Source: Thiohalocapsa sp964524185
GTDB taxonomy: Bacteria; Pseudomonadota; Gammaproteobacteria; Chromatiales; Chromatiaceae
Reading direction: 5' to 3'
NCBI GenBank assembly: GCA_964524185.1
Contig: CAZGCI010000006.1
Location: 1 to 64,000 of the forward strand
DNA length: 64,000 bases
Shown here: positions 45,508-54,076 of the stretch, one piece after another
How the letters are laid out: each line of letters starts with the position of its first letter
Position numbering within the stretch: the first letter of the stretch is position 1
Notes under the pieces: model-generated
The model's input: only the letters and a program-made list of their open reading frames with translations
Told to the model about the DNA's origin: nothing
The model's database searches: none
Made by a program: the position numbers and the translations under genes

Positions 45508-46560
45508 ATGACCCTGTTCGAGTTTCATTGGCCCTGGTTCGCCCTATTGCTGCCGCTGCCGCTGCTGCTCCCCCTGGTCTGGCGCGAGCGTCCGGGCAGT
45601 ACCCCCCGGGAAGAACAGCTGGAGGGCGAGCGCATGACCCTGCTGCATCCGCACATCGACCAACTGCGAGCTGCCTACCAGGGGCGGCGACCGCGCCGAC
45701 AGCTGGCGGGCTGGCTGCACCGCGTGCTGCTCGCGCTGCTCTGGGTCGGCCTGGTGCTCGCGCTGATGCGCCCGCAGTGGCTGATGCCGCACACGGAGGT
45801 CTCCGCACCCGGTTACGACCTGATGTTCGCCGTCGACGCCTCCCACTCCATGGATGCCCTCGACTTCACCGTCGAGGGTCGCCAGGTGAGCCGCATGCAG
45901 GTGGTGAAGGGTGTCATGGGCCGCTTCATCGACGCCCGCGCCGGCGACCGCATCGGGCTCATCATCTTTGGCAGCGGCGCCTATGTGCTCTCGCCGCTGA
46001 CCATCGACCGCGCTGCCGTGCACATGCTGCTGGACCAGGTCGTGCCGAGCATCGCCGGCGGCAGCACGGCGCTGGGTGACGCCATGGCACTCGGCGTCAA
46101 GAAGCTGCGCGACCGCCCGGCGGGCTCCCGGGTGATGATCCTCATCGCCGATGGCGACAACACCGCGGGCAACTTCCAACCGCTGGAGGCCGCCCAGCTG
46201 GCGCGCATGGCCGGTGTGCGCATCTATGTCATTGGTGTCGGCAGCAATCAGGCGCGTATCCCTATCCTGCATGAGGGCCGGATCGAGTACTGGGATGACC
46301 TCACCATGGACGAGGACACCCTGAACCAACTCGCCGACATCACCGGCGGCGCCTATTTCCGCGCCACCAATACGCGCGCGCTGGAGGAGATCAGCCGGCG
46401 CATCGCCGAGCTCGAAAAGACCGAAACCGAAACCCGCACCGCCTATTTACCCGAGCCGCTCTACCGCTGGCCCCTCGGACTCTCGCTGGCGGCGCTGTTG
46501 GCGCTGGGGCTATTCCCGGAGGGTCGCCGGCGCTTCATTGTGCGCCAGGCCAGCAGCTGA
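45508..46560 (+). CDS. batA: VWA-domain membrane protein BatA
   Basis: The 350-residue product has an N-terminal helix pair (LFEFHWPWFALLLPLPLLLP and the RVLLALLWVGLVLAL segment). A von Willebrand A domain follows with the MIDAS motif FAVDASHSMDALDF (DxSxS). Thr and Asp metal contacts lie in STALGDAMALGVKK and MILIADGDNTAGN. A C-terminal anchor helix ends the protein. BatA/B act with MoxR in the aerotolerance-type complex of the periplasm and inner membrane; the biochemical role remains unclear. Confidence 0.93.
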   Translation: MTLFEFHWPWFALLLPLPLLLPLVWRERPGSTPREEQLEGERMTLLHPHIDQLRAAYQGRRPRRQLAGWLHRVLLALLWVGLVLALMRPQWLMPHTEVSAPGYDLMFAVDASHSMDALDFTVEGRQVSRMQVVKGVMGRFIDARAGDRIGLIIFGSGAYVLSPLTIDRAAVHMLLDQVVPSIAGGSTALGDAMALGVKKLRDRPAGSRVMILIADGDNTAGNFQPLEAAQLARMAGVRIYVIGVGSNQARIPILHEGRIEYWDDLTMDEDTLNQLADITGGAYFRATNTRALEEISRRIAELEKTETETRTAYLPEPLYRWPLGLSLAALLALGLFPEGRRRFIVRQASS

Positions 46561-46605
46561 CCCAAGCCGCCGCGGAGGCGCCTTGCACCCCGTAGGACGT
46601 GGAGC

Positions 46606-47661
46606 ATGAACGAGACCGGATTTCATTTCGCCGAGCCTGCCTGGTTCTGGGGCCTGCTGGTGCTGCCACCGGTGGCCTGGTGGCTCTGGCGCAGCGCGGC
46701 ACGCGCCGCCAAAGCGCCCGTACACCGTTATGCCGACCCTGAGCTGCTGCCGCACCTGGCCGGGACGCGGGCGCTCGCGGGCTCCGAACGCTGGGGGCGC
46801 TTCTTCGCCTGGGCGGGGCTGTGGCTCCTGCTGCTCACGGCCATGGCGGGCCCACGCTGGGACTACACCGATGTTCGCCTCTTCCAGCCAGGCGACAACC
46901 TGCTGATCTTGCTCGATCTCTCTCGTTCCATGGCGACCGCTGACGTCGCCCCGAGCCGGCTCGCCCGCGCCCGCCAAGAGATTGAAGATCTCATTGGACA
47001 GAATCGGCGCCTGCGGCTCGGGCTCATTGCCTTCGCGTCGTCGCCGCATGTGGTGGCGCCCGTCACCGAGGACAGCCGCACCATCCTGCTGGCATTGCCG
47101 GCGCTCGCCACGGACTTGGCTCGGCTCCAGGGCAGCCGGCTCCACCCCGCGCTCGACCGGGCCGAGATCCTGCTGGAGGCGCTGCCCGCGGAGAGCGCCC
47201 GCGCCCTGCTCCTGATCAGCGACGGCGACTTCGACGAGCCCGGCCTGCCGGAGCGGGCCGCACGACTCGCCGAGGCCGGCATCGCCGTGCATGCGCTCGG
47301 CGTCGGCGCCCCGCGCGGCGGCGAGGTGCCTGGACCCCGCAGCGGTCCACCGGTGGGCCCGGACGGCACCCCGGTGCGCTCCCGCTTGGACGAGGATCAG
47401 CTGCGCGCCATCACCGCCGCCGGCGGCGGCCTCTATCGCAGGGCCGACTATCGCGACGACGACACGGCCGCCATCCTCGCCGCCGCCGCCCGCAGCCGGT
47501 TGCCGGCGCAGGCCACCGACGAGCGCACCCGTATCTGGAACGAACGCTACTACCTGTTCGTGCTCTTGCTGGCGCTCCTACTGCTGCCGCGCTTCCGCGG
47601 CCGAGCCCGCCCGACAGGCCGGCCGGCCGCCGTCGCCGCCCGCACCGAGGAGGCCCCATGA
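46606..47661 (+). CDS. batB: VWA-domain membrane protein BatB
   Basis: The 351-residue product is a second VWA protein with MIDAS LLDLSRSMATADV (DxSxS) and the LLLISDGDFDEPG acidic strand. Two N-terminal membrane helices and one C-terminal helix (YYLFVLLLALLLLPRF) anchor it. A glycine/proline loop (GAPRGGEVPGPRSGPPVGP) is inserted in the VWA fold, as is common in BatB. The stop overlaps the next ATG (ATGA). Confidence 0.92.
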   Translation: MNETGFHFAEPAWFWGLLVLPPVAWWLWRSAARAAKAPVHRYADPELLPHLAGTRALAGSERWGRFFAWAGLWLLLLTAMAGPRWDYTDVRLFQPGDNLLILLDLSRSMATADVAPSRLARARQEIEDLIGQNRRLRLGLIAFASSPHVVAPVTEDSRTILLALPALATDLARLQGSRLHPALDRAEILLEALPAESARALLLISDGDFDEPGLPERAARLAEAGIAVHALGVGAPRGGEVPGPRSGPPVGPDGTPVRSRLDEDQLRAITAAGGGLYRRADYRDDDTAAILAAAARSRLPAQATDERTRIWNERYYLFVLLLALLLLPRFRGRARPTGRPAAVAARTEEAP

Positions 47662-49136
47662 GCTTGCGCGTCGGCATCTTCATTGCGGTCCTGGCCCTGC
47701 TCGGCGGCGGCGCCTCTGCGGCAGGGCTGTTCCGCACCAGCGAGCAGACTGCGCTGGACAGCTTCCGGGCCGGCGACTACGAGACGGCCGCCAGCGGCTT
47801 CAGCGACGCCTACCGCCGGGGCGTGGCCCTCTACCGCGCCGGGCAATACCGTGCCGCCGAGGTCGCCTTCGCCGACGTCGAACGCGCCTCCGTGCGCGCC
47901 ACCTCCCGCTACAACCTTGGCAACGCCCGCTTCCAGCAGGGCGACTACACCGGCGCCATAGACGCCTATGAGCAGGTGCTCGCGGAGCAGCCGGACCATG
48001 CGGACGCCCATTTCAACCTAACCCTCGCCCGCTCCCTGCTGGCAAAGTTGGAGCAGCAGGCCTTCCAGGAGGCCGAGCAAGAGGAAGAGGAAAGCGCGGA
48101 GCCCGATCCGGCAGAGCCCCCCGAGGACAGCGAGCAGGCATCGGAGCAAGCGCAACAGCAACAGGCCGAGCAGCAGCAGGAACAACAGCAAGCGGACCAG
48201 CAGGAGGCATCCGAGCAGGAGCAGCAGGGCGACCAACAGCAGGAACAACAGCAACAGGGCGAGGAGCAGCAGGAGCAACAGCAGCAGGGCGGCGAGCAGG
48301 GGGATGAGCAGCAGCAGGGGCAGCAGCAGGCGGACAGCGAAGCCGGCGGTGGCGGCGAGCAGCAGGACGACGCCGGCAGCGCCGGTGCCGACACGGAGCA
48401 AAGCCGCGGCGCCGAGGGAGACGAAGCCGACGGCCAGACCGGTGGCGAGCGCGACACCGGTCGCGACGCGGGCGAGCGCGAGGAGACCCCCGCCGAAGGC
48501 GCCGAGGAGACGGGCGAGGAAGACGCGGACGGCGGCGACCGGGAGCCGCGCGAAGACGCCGACGGCGCCATGGATGAGACAGACCGCGAGGGCGAGGCCG
48601 AGCGCGGAGAGATCGAGGGGGGTGACGACGACGGCCGCGCCGCAGGCGCGTACAAGGACAGCCTGATGCCCGCCGCCGGCGACGAAGAGCCTGCGGATAT
48701 GGGCGACGACCAGGGCGGTGGCGACGAGCCGTCGACGCCGGAACAGGCCGAGCGTCCGGGCGACACAGTGCGCCCAGACGGTGAACAGCGCGGCACCGAC
48801 GACGCCGGCGCCGAGCGCGCCCGGTCAGGTCGCGGCGCCCAGCCCGACCAGGCCCCACCAAACATGGATGACCTGGCGGGCGACCGGGACGCCGTGGAGC
48901 GGTTCGACCAACTTGGGGATCAGCCCTGGGCCGGCGCTGGACCCGACGCGGACATGAGCACGTCCCCAACCCTCGGTGGCGAGCAGGTCCTCGGCCCCGG
49001 CATGGCCATCATCGAGCAGCGGCTCGAGCAGGTGGAGGGGAACCCCTCCATGCTGCTGCGCAACCAGTTCATGCTCGAAGAGATGCGGCTCATGCGTGAG
49101 TCCGGCGGCCAGCTGCAGGAGAGTCGGCCATGGTAG
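47658..49136 (+). CDS. batC: TPR protein BatC with long Gln/Glu-rich region
   Basis: The 492-residue product has a signal peptide or anchor (VGIFIAVLALLGGGASA). Two to three TPR units follow (YRRGVALYRAGQYRAAEVAF and YNLGNARFQQGDYTGAIDAY). From about residue 140 to 440 it is extremely low-complexity: first Gln/Glu runs, then Asp/Glu/Gly/Arg-rich. The C-terminal conserved BatC end is IIEQRLEQVEGNPSMLLRNQ. The low-complexity part is far longer than usual and highly acidic. The gene overlaps batB by 4 bp and batD by 7 bp. Confidence 0.9.
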   Translation: MSLRVGIFIAVLALLGGGASAAGLFRTSEQTALDSFRAGDYETAASGFSDAYRRGVALYRAGQYRAAEVAFADVERASVRATSRYNLGNARFQQGDYTGAIDAYEQVLAEQPDHADAHFNLTLARSLLAKLEQQAFQEAEQEEEESAEPDPAEPPEDSEQASEQAQQQQAEQQQEQQQADQQEASEQEQQGDQQQEQQQQGEEQQEQQQQGGEQGDEQQQGQQQADSEAGGGGEQQDDAGSAGADTEQSRGAEGDEADGQTGGERDTGRDAGEREETPAEGAEETGEEDADGGDREPREDADGAMDETDREGEAERGEIEGGDDDGRAAGAYKDSLMPAAGDEEPADMGDDQGGGDEPSTPEQAERPGDTVRPDGEQRGTDDAGAERARSGRGAQPDQAPPNMDDLAGDRDAVERFDQLGDQPWAGAGPDADMSTSPTLGGEQVLGPGMAIIEQRLEQVEGNPSMLLRNQFMLEEMRLMRESGGQLQESRPW

Positions 49137-50962
49137 GACCGCTTGGCGTCTGGCCCGCGACTCTGGGACGCCGCGCGCGACGTTGGCTCGGGCTCCGGCT
49201 CGGTCTAGGTGTCCTGTGCACCATCACGGGCACGGCGCTCGCCCAGCCGCCCTATCAACCTTGGCAGTTTCGGCCCACAGAACCGAGCAACGCCCGCGGC
49301 GTGCCGCCCCTGCCCCAGTCCCAGGCGCCGGCCCAGCCATTCGGCCAATCGGGCGCACAACGCCCGGGCGGTGCACCCATGTACGGCGCACCAGCCTGGC
49401 CCGGCTTGCAACCGGGGACACCGCCGGCGGGCCAGCCACAGCAGGGGCCCGGGCGCGGTCCCGTACAGCAGGGCGCGCCAGGGCAACCCTACGCGCCGGC
49501 CCCTTTCCAGCCGCAGCGATACCAGCCCGCGCAGCAGCCGCCGGGCGGCGGTTGGTATGGGCAGCGCGGCGGCCTCACCCCCGGGCGCCCGCAGCTGGAA
49601 GTGCTGGTGGACGAGCGCAAGCCCTATGTGCAGCAGAATGTGCTCGTGCGCCTGCGCGTGGTAAGCGCCGGCAACCTCGCCACCGCCTCGCCGGCGCTCG
49701 CCGGCATTGAGGAAGCACGCTTCGAGCAGCTCGACGGCCCCATCACCAGCACGCGCGGTGGCGCCGGCGGCCAGGAGATCGTCAACGAATACGTGCTGGC
49801 CATGACGCCGTTGCGCACCGGGCCAGTGGAGCTTGGTCCCATCAAGGTCGCAGGTACCCTGGCCGGCGGTGTGCCCTTCGAGGCGGTGGCGGCCCAGCCC
49901 ATCGCCCTCGATGTGCGCCCGCCCATGCCAGCCGTGCGTCCCTGGCTGCCGCTGCGCAGTTTGCGCATCGACGCAGAGCTGACGGAGACCGACGCCATGG
50001 CCCGCGGGCGCCCCGCCACCCTGACGGTGGAGCTGGAGGCGGAGGGTGCCGTCGGCGATCAGCTCCCCTCGCTGGCACAGATGCTGCGCTCTGAGGACTT
50101 TCGCGTCTACCGCGAGCAGACCATGACCGACACGCGGCTCACGGATAACCGGCAGAGCCTGGTGGGCAAGCGCATCGAGGTATACACCCTAGTGCCGCAA
50201 TCCGGCGGGCGCATGCAGCTGCCCGAGCTCAGGCTCGCCTGGTGGAACGTGGAAACCGCGAGCCGCGAGGCATCGTCCGTGCCCATCCGGCTCTTCACTG
50301 TCGCCGGTGAGTCCGGCCCATTCGGCTTCACCGCATCCACCGACCGGCGCGCCGGCGAGGACTGGCAGAAATACTGGCTCCCCGTGGCGGGCCTGGCCCT
50401 TCTGCTCATCGGCTACTGGGGGGGCGTCTGGCTGCGCGGGCGCGTGCCCGCGGGCAAGGGCGGGCCCATTTGGCCCCGCGTTAAGCGGGTCGCCGGCGGC
50501 GGCGTCCGCCGCCTGGGCAGTGCACTGGCTGCGGCCGGCCGCGTACTGAGCCCCTCCCCGGCACTGCGTCGCCTGCGCGAGACACTCGCACGCCTCGTGC
50601 CCAGCAGCACCCGGGTGTATCGCTGCGCCAAGGCGGCAGACGGCGCCGAGCATCCCGCAGCCTGGTGCCTGGTCTTCCAGCAGCAGGCCTGTCGGCGGCT
50701 CGCCGCCGACGCCCGCGAGCCGCTGCCGCGCATGGCGGACCGCATTACGGCCCTGCGCCCGGGTGCTGACCGGGCACGGGTCCAGGCGCTGATGCAGCAG
50801 CTCGACCGCGCCCTTTATAATCAGGACAGCCTCGACTTCCCGCGATGGAAACGCGACTTTCGTCGAGCACTACGCCCGGGTGTCGGCGCCTTCGGCAGCC
50901 TGACGACGGGCCGCGTGCGCCGCGCCCGTCTCCCAGCGCTGAACCCAAGGCCGGCGGGCTGA
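49130..50962 (+). CDS. batD: BatD-like oxygen tolerance protein
   Basis: The 610-residue product has an export signal (WLGLRLGLGVLCTITGTALA). About 110 residues of Pro/Gln/Gly-rich linker follow, and then the BatD beta-sandwich region starting PQLEVLVDERKPYVQQNVLV. A transmembrane helix (LPVAGLALLLIGYWGGVWL, near residue 415) precedes a cytoplasmic helical domain of about 170 residues ending RRALRPGVGAFGSL. It closes the MoxR-Bat operon. The Pro/Gln linker is an unusual insertion. Confidence 0.88.
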   Translation: MVGPLGVWPATLGRRARRWLGLRLGLGVLCTITGTALAQPPYQPWQFRPTEPSNARGVPPLPQSQAPAQPFGQSGAQRPGGAPMYGAPAWPGLQPGTPPAGQPQQGPGRGPVQQGAPGQPYAPAPFQPQRYQPAQQPPGGGWYGQRGGLTPGRPQLEVLVDERKPYVQQNVLVRLRVVSAGNLATASPALAGIEEARFEQLDGPITSTRGGAGGQEIVNEYVLAMTPLRTGPVELGPIKVAGTLAGGVPFEAVAAQPIALDVRPPMPAVRPWLPLRSLRIDAELTETDAMARGRPATLTVELEAEGAVGDQLPSLAQMLRSEDFRVYREQTMTDTRLTDNRQSLVGKRIEVYTLVPQSGGRMQLPELRLAWWNVETASREASSVPIRLFTVAGESGPFGFTASTDRRAGEDWQKYWLPVAGLALLLIGYWGGVWLRGRVPAGKGGPIWPRVKRVAGGGVRRLGSALAAAGRVLSPSPALRRLRETLARLVPSSTRVYRCAKAADGAEHPAAWCLVFQQQACRRLAADAREPLPRMADRITALRPGADRARVQALMQQLDRALYNQDSLDFPRWKRDFRRALRPGVGAFGSLTTGRVRRARLPALNPRPAG

Positions 50963-51075
50963 ACGGCCCATGGAGAGCCCCCCTCACGGCCGACGACGGT
51001 GCTGTCCCGACCGCCTTATAGGCAGGCGCCGCAGCTCGCCGACCGCCCCCGGTCCACAACCCACACGGAGTCAGT

Positions 51076-51714
51076 ATGTCTCGACCTTTGCCAACGCTTC
51101 CCGGGCTCATCACCGCCGGGGGTCTCGTCCTGGCCGCATCCACCGCGGCTCTGGGAGACCCCGTCGAGGAACAGATTCAACAGGGCCTCGAGCTCTACCG
51201 CAGCGGTGAGCTCGGCGCGTCCATCACGGAGCTGGAGTTCGCCATCAATGACATCCGCAAGGCCATGTCGGGCCGATTGGCGGACACCTTCCCGGCACCG
51301 CCAGCGGGGTGGTCCGCCGGCCCGGCGGAGTCCGGATCGGAGGCCGCCGGCGCTGCCGCGCTGTTCGGCGGCTCCATGGGCACGATGCTGGAGCGGCTTT
51401 ACACGGAAGACAACGGTAACGGCACGCTCAAGGCGGCCCTGATGATCGACAATCCGATGGTGCAGGGCATCGCGGCGCTACTGAATAACCCGATGCTCAT
51501 GTCGGCGCAGCCGAACACGGAGCGCCTGCGGATCGGGCGCGAGACCGGCATGCTCAAATGGGAGCCGAGCCAGGGCAGCGCCGAAGCGACGCTGCTGCTC
51601 GACGGTCGAATCATGATGCAGGTGGAAGGCGAGAATCTCGCAGCACCGGATATCGCCGCGGATCTCCTCAAGGACTGGGGCCTGGACGCCGTGCGGACGG
51701 GCTCTGCACGCTGA
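51076..51714 (+). CDS. Exported protein of unknown function downstream of the Bat operon
   Basis: The 212-residue product has a signal peptide (ITAGGLVLAASTAALGDP; cleavage near residue 28). A helical segment with TPR-like wording follows (QGLELYRSGELGASITELEF), then a beta-rich part with MIDNPMVQGIAALLNNPMLM and AEATLLLDGRIMMQVEG. I have seen similar proteobacterial proteins without assigned function. It lies 113 bp after batD; a link to the Bat system is only positional. Confidence 0.78.
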   Translation: MSRPLPTLPGLITAGGLVLAASTAALGDPVEEQIQQGLELYRSGELGASITELEFAINDIRKAMSGRLADTFPAPPAGWSAGPAESGSEAAGAAALFGGSMGTMLERLYTEDNGNGTLKAALMIDNPMVQGIAALLNNPMLMSAQPNTERLRIGRETGMLKWEPSQGSAEATLLLDGRIMMQVEGENLAAPDIAADLLKDWGLDAVRTGSAR

Positions 51715-51750
51715 GCAGCGATTCAACAACAAGCGGTCCATCTACTCGTC

Positions 51751-51835
51751 ACTACGAAACACGCGCAAAGCGCGAAACTTCCGGAGATGCACGCGAGATC
51801 CGGATGACTTTCGCGTATTTCGCGCTTTTCGTAGT
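51751..51835. repeat. Large imperfect inverted repeat between converging genes
   Basis: Arms 51751-51777 and 51809-51835 match at 22 of 27 positions. The loop contains a second stem (CCGGA 51781-51785 with TCCGG 51799-51803). It lies between the plus-strand exported-protein gene and the converging minus-strand SDMT gene. A T-rich stretch (GTTTGTTTCC) follows on the plus strand, so it can act as a terminator. The left arm is related to a single copy near the DGR (60273-60296). Confidence 0.75.
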
Positions 51836-51971
51836 TTGTTTCCATCTGCGGCCATGTTCATGTTGTTTCTGAACGGCCACTAAGCGTCCGGGAGCCGCAG
51901 GGGCGCCGATGCGCCGCAGGGCCATCGGCGCTTGCGGAACAGCGATCCATCCCGGGCAGGTTTGCCGAGTC

Positions 51972-52826
51972 TCAGGCAGGCTTGCGGAAGTGCATGACAC
52001 CCCAGGCTAGGTAGCCGTTGCGGCCGGCCTCCACCCAGTGTTGCAGGCCCTGGAGCATCCGGTCGATGTAGGCGCCCGACACCTTGCCCTCCAGGGAATC
52101 GCGCTCGGCGTTCAGCACGGCGGCGACACGCCCGTAGTGGCTCACCAGCTGCGCTGTCATGTCGACGATCGCCACCTCTTCCCAGCCGAGCCGCCGCGCC
52201 TGCTCGCGGTAGAAGGCAAAGGAGCCGAGGCTCGAGAGGTGGATGCGGTCCAGCACCGGCTGCAGCACGCCCTCAGGGCAATCATCGGCCTGCATGGGAT
52301 CGGTGAAGACGATCTCGCCGCCGGGCTTCAGCACGCGGTCCACCTCGTCCATGACCTTGTCGCGGTGCCCGGAGTGCAGGATGGCATCCTGCGACCAGGC
52401 GGCGTCAAAGCTGCCGTTCTCGGCTGGCACCTGTTCGAAGCTGCCATCCACCACCTCGATGAGACGCTCGACACCTTGCGCGCGGTTCATCTGTCGATCG
52501 CGCTCGTTTTCGGCCTCGCTCAGGTTCAGCGCCAGCACGCGGCAACCGAAGCGCTTGGCGAGCCACCGGGCAGCACCGCCGTAACCGGCGCCGAGGTCCA
52601 CCACGCGTGCCTCGGGCGCTTCGAGCTTGTGCTTCAGGCGGTCCGCCATGAAGGCAACCGTCCGCTCGGAGGCGTCTTTGATGGCATCATCGGCGCCGTC
52701 ATAGAGCCCGATGTGGATATCCTCACCGCCCCAGACGTGGAAGTAGAAGTTGTCCGCATCCTCGCTGTTGTAGTAATCGCGGGCGGTCTGGACGACCTCG
52801 GAGTAGTTGGCTTGGGCCTGATTCAT
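51972..52826 (-). CDS. Sarcosine/dimethylglycine N-methyltransferase
   Basis: SDMT carries out the last methylations to glycine betaine using SAM. The 284-residue product has the family N-terminus QTARDYYNSEDADNFYFHVW, then GGEDIHIGLYDGADDAI, SAM motif I VVDLGAGYGGAARWLAKRFG, DAAWSQDAILHSGHRDKV and VLKPGGEIVFTDPMQADDC. The C-terminus GYLAWGVMHFRKP is conserved. GAGAGGAG precedes the ATG at 52826 by eight bases. It is in an operon with the GSMT gene 26 bp upstream, making a complete glycine-to-betaine pathway. Confidence 0.95.
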   Translation of the reverse strand: MNQAQANYSEVVQTARDYYNSEDADNFYFHVWGGEDIHIGLYDGADDAIKDASERTVAFMADRLKHKLEAPEARVVDLGAGYGGAARWLAKRFGCRVLALNLSEAENERDRQMNRAQGVERLIEVVDGSFEQVPAENGSFDAAWSQDAILHSGHRDKVMDEVDRVLKPGGEIVFTDPMQADDCPEGVLQPVLDRIHLSSLGSFAFYREQARRLGWEEVAIVDMTAQLVSHYGRVAAVLNAERDSLEGKVSGAYIDRMLQGLQHWVEAGRNGYLAWGVMHFRKPA

Positions 52827-52852
52827 ATGCACGCTCCTCTCAAGACAGCCGT

Positions 52853-53677
52853 TCAAGACACTTGGCGGTAAGCCTTCTCGGCGACGTGGATGAAGAAATC
52901 CGGCTCAGTCTCGTGGTAGGTCTCTTGGAAGTCGCCATAGGTGTCGACGCGCTGGAAGCCGACCTCGCGCATGAGCCCCTGCACGTAACGCTTGCGCAGC
53001 GGGAACATGTTGAGATGGAACTCGGAGCCGTCCTGGAAGCTGTACTTGAAGCGCGCCAGGCTGTCGTCGATGTGCTCCGGCTCAGCCCGGACGTTGTCGC
53101 CACAGTAATAATAATTGTGCGTCGGCTGCACTTGGTGGTCCAACAGCGCGTCGTAGTTGCGCTGGTCCAGAATCAAAATGCCATCGTGCTTCAGCGTCGC
53201 GTAGAACTCCGCCAGCGCCTTGCGGCGGTCGTTGTCCTCGTGCAAGTGGGTAAAGGAGTTGCCCAAACAGATGACGGCGTCATACAGGTCGTGCACGCTC
53301 TTGTTGAGCCAACGCCAGTCGGCATGGATGGTGCGCAGAATGTGGCCCTGCCGACGCGCGTTCTCGAACGCCTTGGCGAGCATGACCGGGCTGCCGTCGG
53401 CACTCGTGACCTCAAAGCCCGCCTCCAGCAGCTGGACGGAGTGGTAACCGGTGCCGGTGGCCACATCCAGCACCTTCTTGGCACCGCGCTCGCGCAGCTG
53501 CTCGATAAAGAACTGGCCCTCGGCAGCGGCACGGCCATCCCAGTCGATGAGCTCGTCCCACTTGTCGACGAAGGTCTCGACATACTCTTCCTGATACTTT
53601 TGCGACTCGCGCACGGCGAGGGGATCCTGACCGTAGTCTTGGTGTGTCGGGATCTCGGTCCGAAGGTTGGTTTGCAT
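52853..53677 (-). CDS. Glycine/sarcosine N-methyltransferase
   Basis: GSMT methylates glycine to sarcosine and dimethylglycine with SAM. The 274-residue product starts MQTNLRTEIPTHQDYGQDPL. It has VETFVDKWDELIDWDGRAAA, SAM motif I VLDVATGTGYHSVQLLEAGF, VICLGNSFTHLHEDNDRRKA, and the LDQRNYDALLDHQ segment of the family. The ATG at 53677 has GAGAGGA upstream. It is the first gene of the betaine operon, divergent from a MarR regulator. Salt-induced expression is known for the pathway in halophiles such as Halorhodospira. Confidence 0.95.
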   Translation of the reverse strand: MQTNLRTEIPTHQDYGQDPLAVRESQKYQEEYVETFVDKWDELIDWDGRAAAEGQFFIEQLRERGAKKVLDVATGTGYHSVQLLEAGFEVTSADGSPVMLAKAFENARRQGHILRTIHADWRWLNKSVHDLYDAVICLGNSFTHLHEDNDRRKALAEFYATLKHDGILILDQRNYDALLDHQVQPTHNYYYCGDNVRAEPEHIDDSLARFKYSFQDGSEFHLNMFPLRKRYVQGLMREVGFQRVDTYGDFQETYHETEPDFFIHVAEKAYRQVS

Positions 53678-53935
53678 GGATCGTCCTCTCGGTGTCGGTT
53701 GGCGGGTGGCCGGGTGCCGGGCAATGCCTGCCGGCACATGCGGAGGCGTTGGCCCTCGCGGGTCTTCAACTCGGGCGGGATGCGACGGCACTCAACCCGC
53801 AGGCGGACACCGCGAAGCGTCCAAACCAGCTGGCCCACGTCTGGGCGCAGCTGCGCAGACGTCACAGCCACGGCCTGGAAGGAAGCGCCGCTGAGACGCG
53901 GTGGACACGTTCACCGCCGCGTGAGAAGCCTCAGG

Positions 53936-53963
53936 ATACTACTTAGAACCCGAATGAATGCAA
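53936..53963 (-). promoter_or_regulatory. Candidate promoter of the betaine operon
   Basis: On the minus strand TTGCAT (53963-53958) and TAGTAT (53941-53936) are spaced by 16 bases. This would give a leader of about 250 nt. The match is moderate. Confidence 0.35.
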
Positions 53964-53991
53964 CCCCTAACCTTGCTTGAGGAGCGTGATC

Positions 53992-54019
53992 TTGAGAGCG
54001 AAGAAGGCTGCTTTATGGT
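53992..54019 (+). promoter_or_regulatory. Candidate promoter of the marR gene
   Basis: TTGAGA (53992-53997) and TATGGT (54014-54019) are spaced by 16 bases, about 60 bp upstream of the GTG start. The match is moderate. Confidence 0.3.
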
Positions 54020-54057
54020 TGTAAATCAGGTTGTTGATCGACTAGCAAGCACCCACA

Positions 54058-54067
54058 TCGTTAACGA
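54058..54067. promoter_or_regulatory. Palindrome TCGTTAACGA before marR
   Basis: A perfect 10-bp palindrome 10 bp upstream of the MarR start codon. A looser ATCA-N6-TGAT lies at 54025-54038. MarR proteins usually bind such sites in their own promoters, so autoregulation is likely. Confidence 0.4.
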
Positions 54068-54076
54068 GATTATTTT

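Larger units (their letters stand above)
53678..54076. other. Divergent gsmt / marR regulatory region
   Basis: 399 bp. Its right end (53940-54076) is much more AT-rich than the surroundings and carries promoter-like and palindromic sequences for both directions. The left 260 bp would be a GC-rich leader of the gsmt transcript. I looked for a known riboswitch there and recognised none. Confidence 0.55.

Noticed and set aside
48018..48969. Long antisense frames (poly-Leu, Cys/Ser and Arg/Pro-rich) across batC
   Set aside because: They are complements of the CAG/GAG-rich low-complexity region and show no family resemblance or start signals.
42541..50962. MoxR-DUF58-VWA-TPR operon as a new defence system
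   Set aside because: Gene order and motifs are those of the known Bat-type aerotolerance operon; no nuclease or other effector is present.
53678..53935. SAH or SAM riboswitch in the leader of the betaine operon
   Set aside because: I looked for known conserved cores of these riboswitches on the minus strand and did not recognise any; a covariance-model search would decide.
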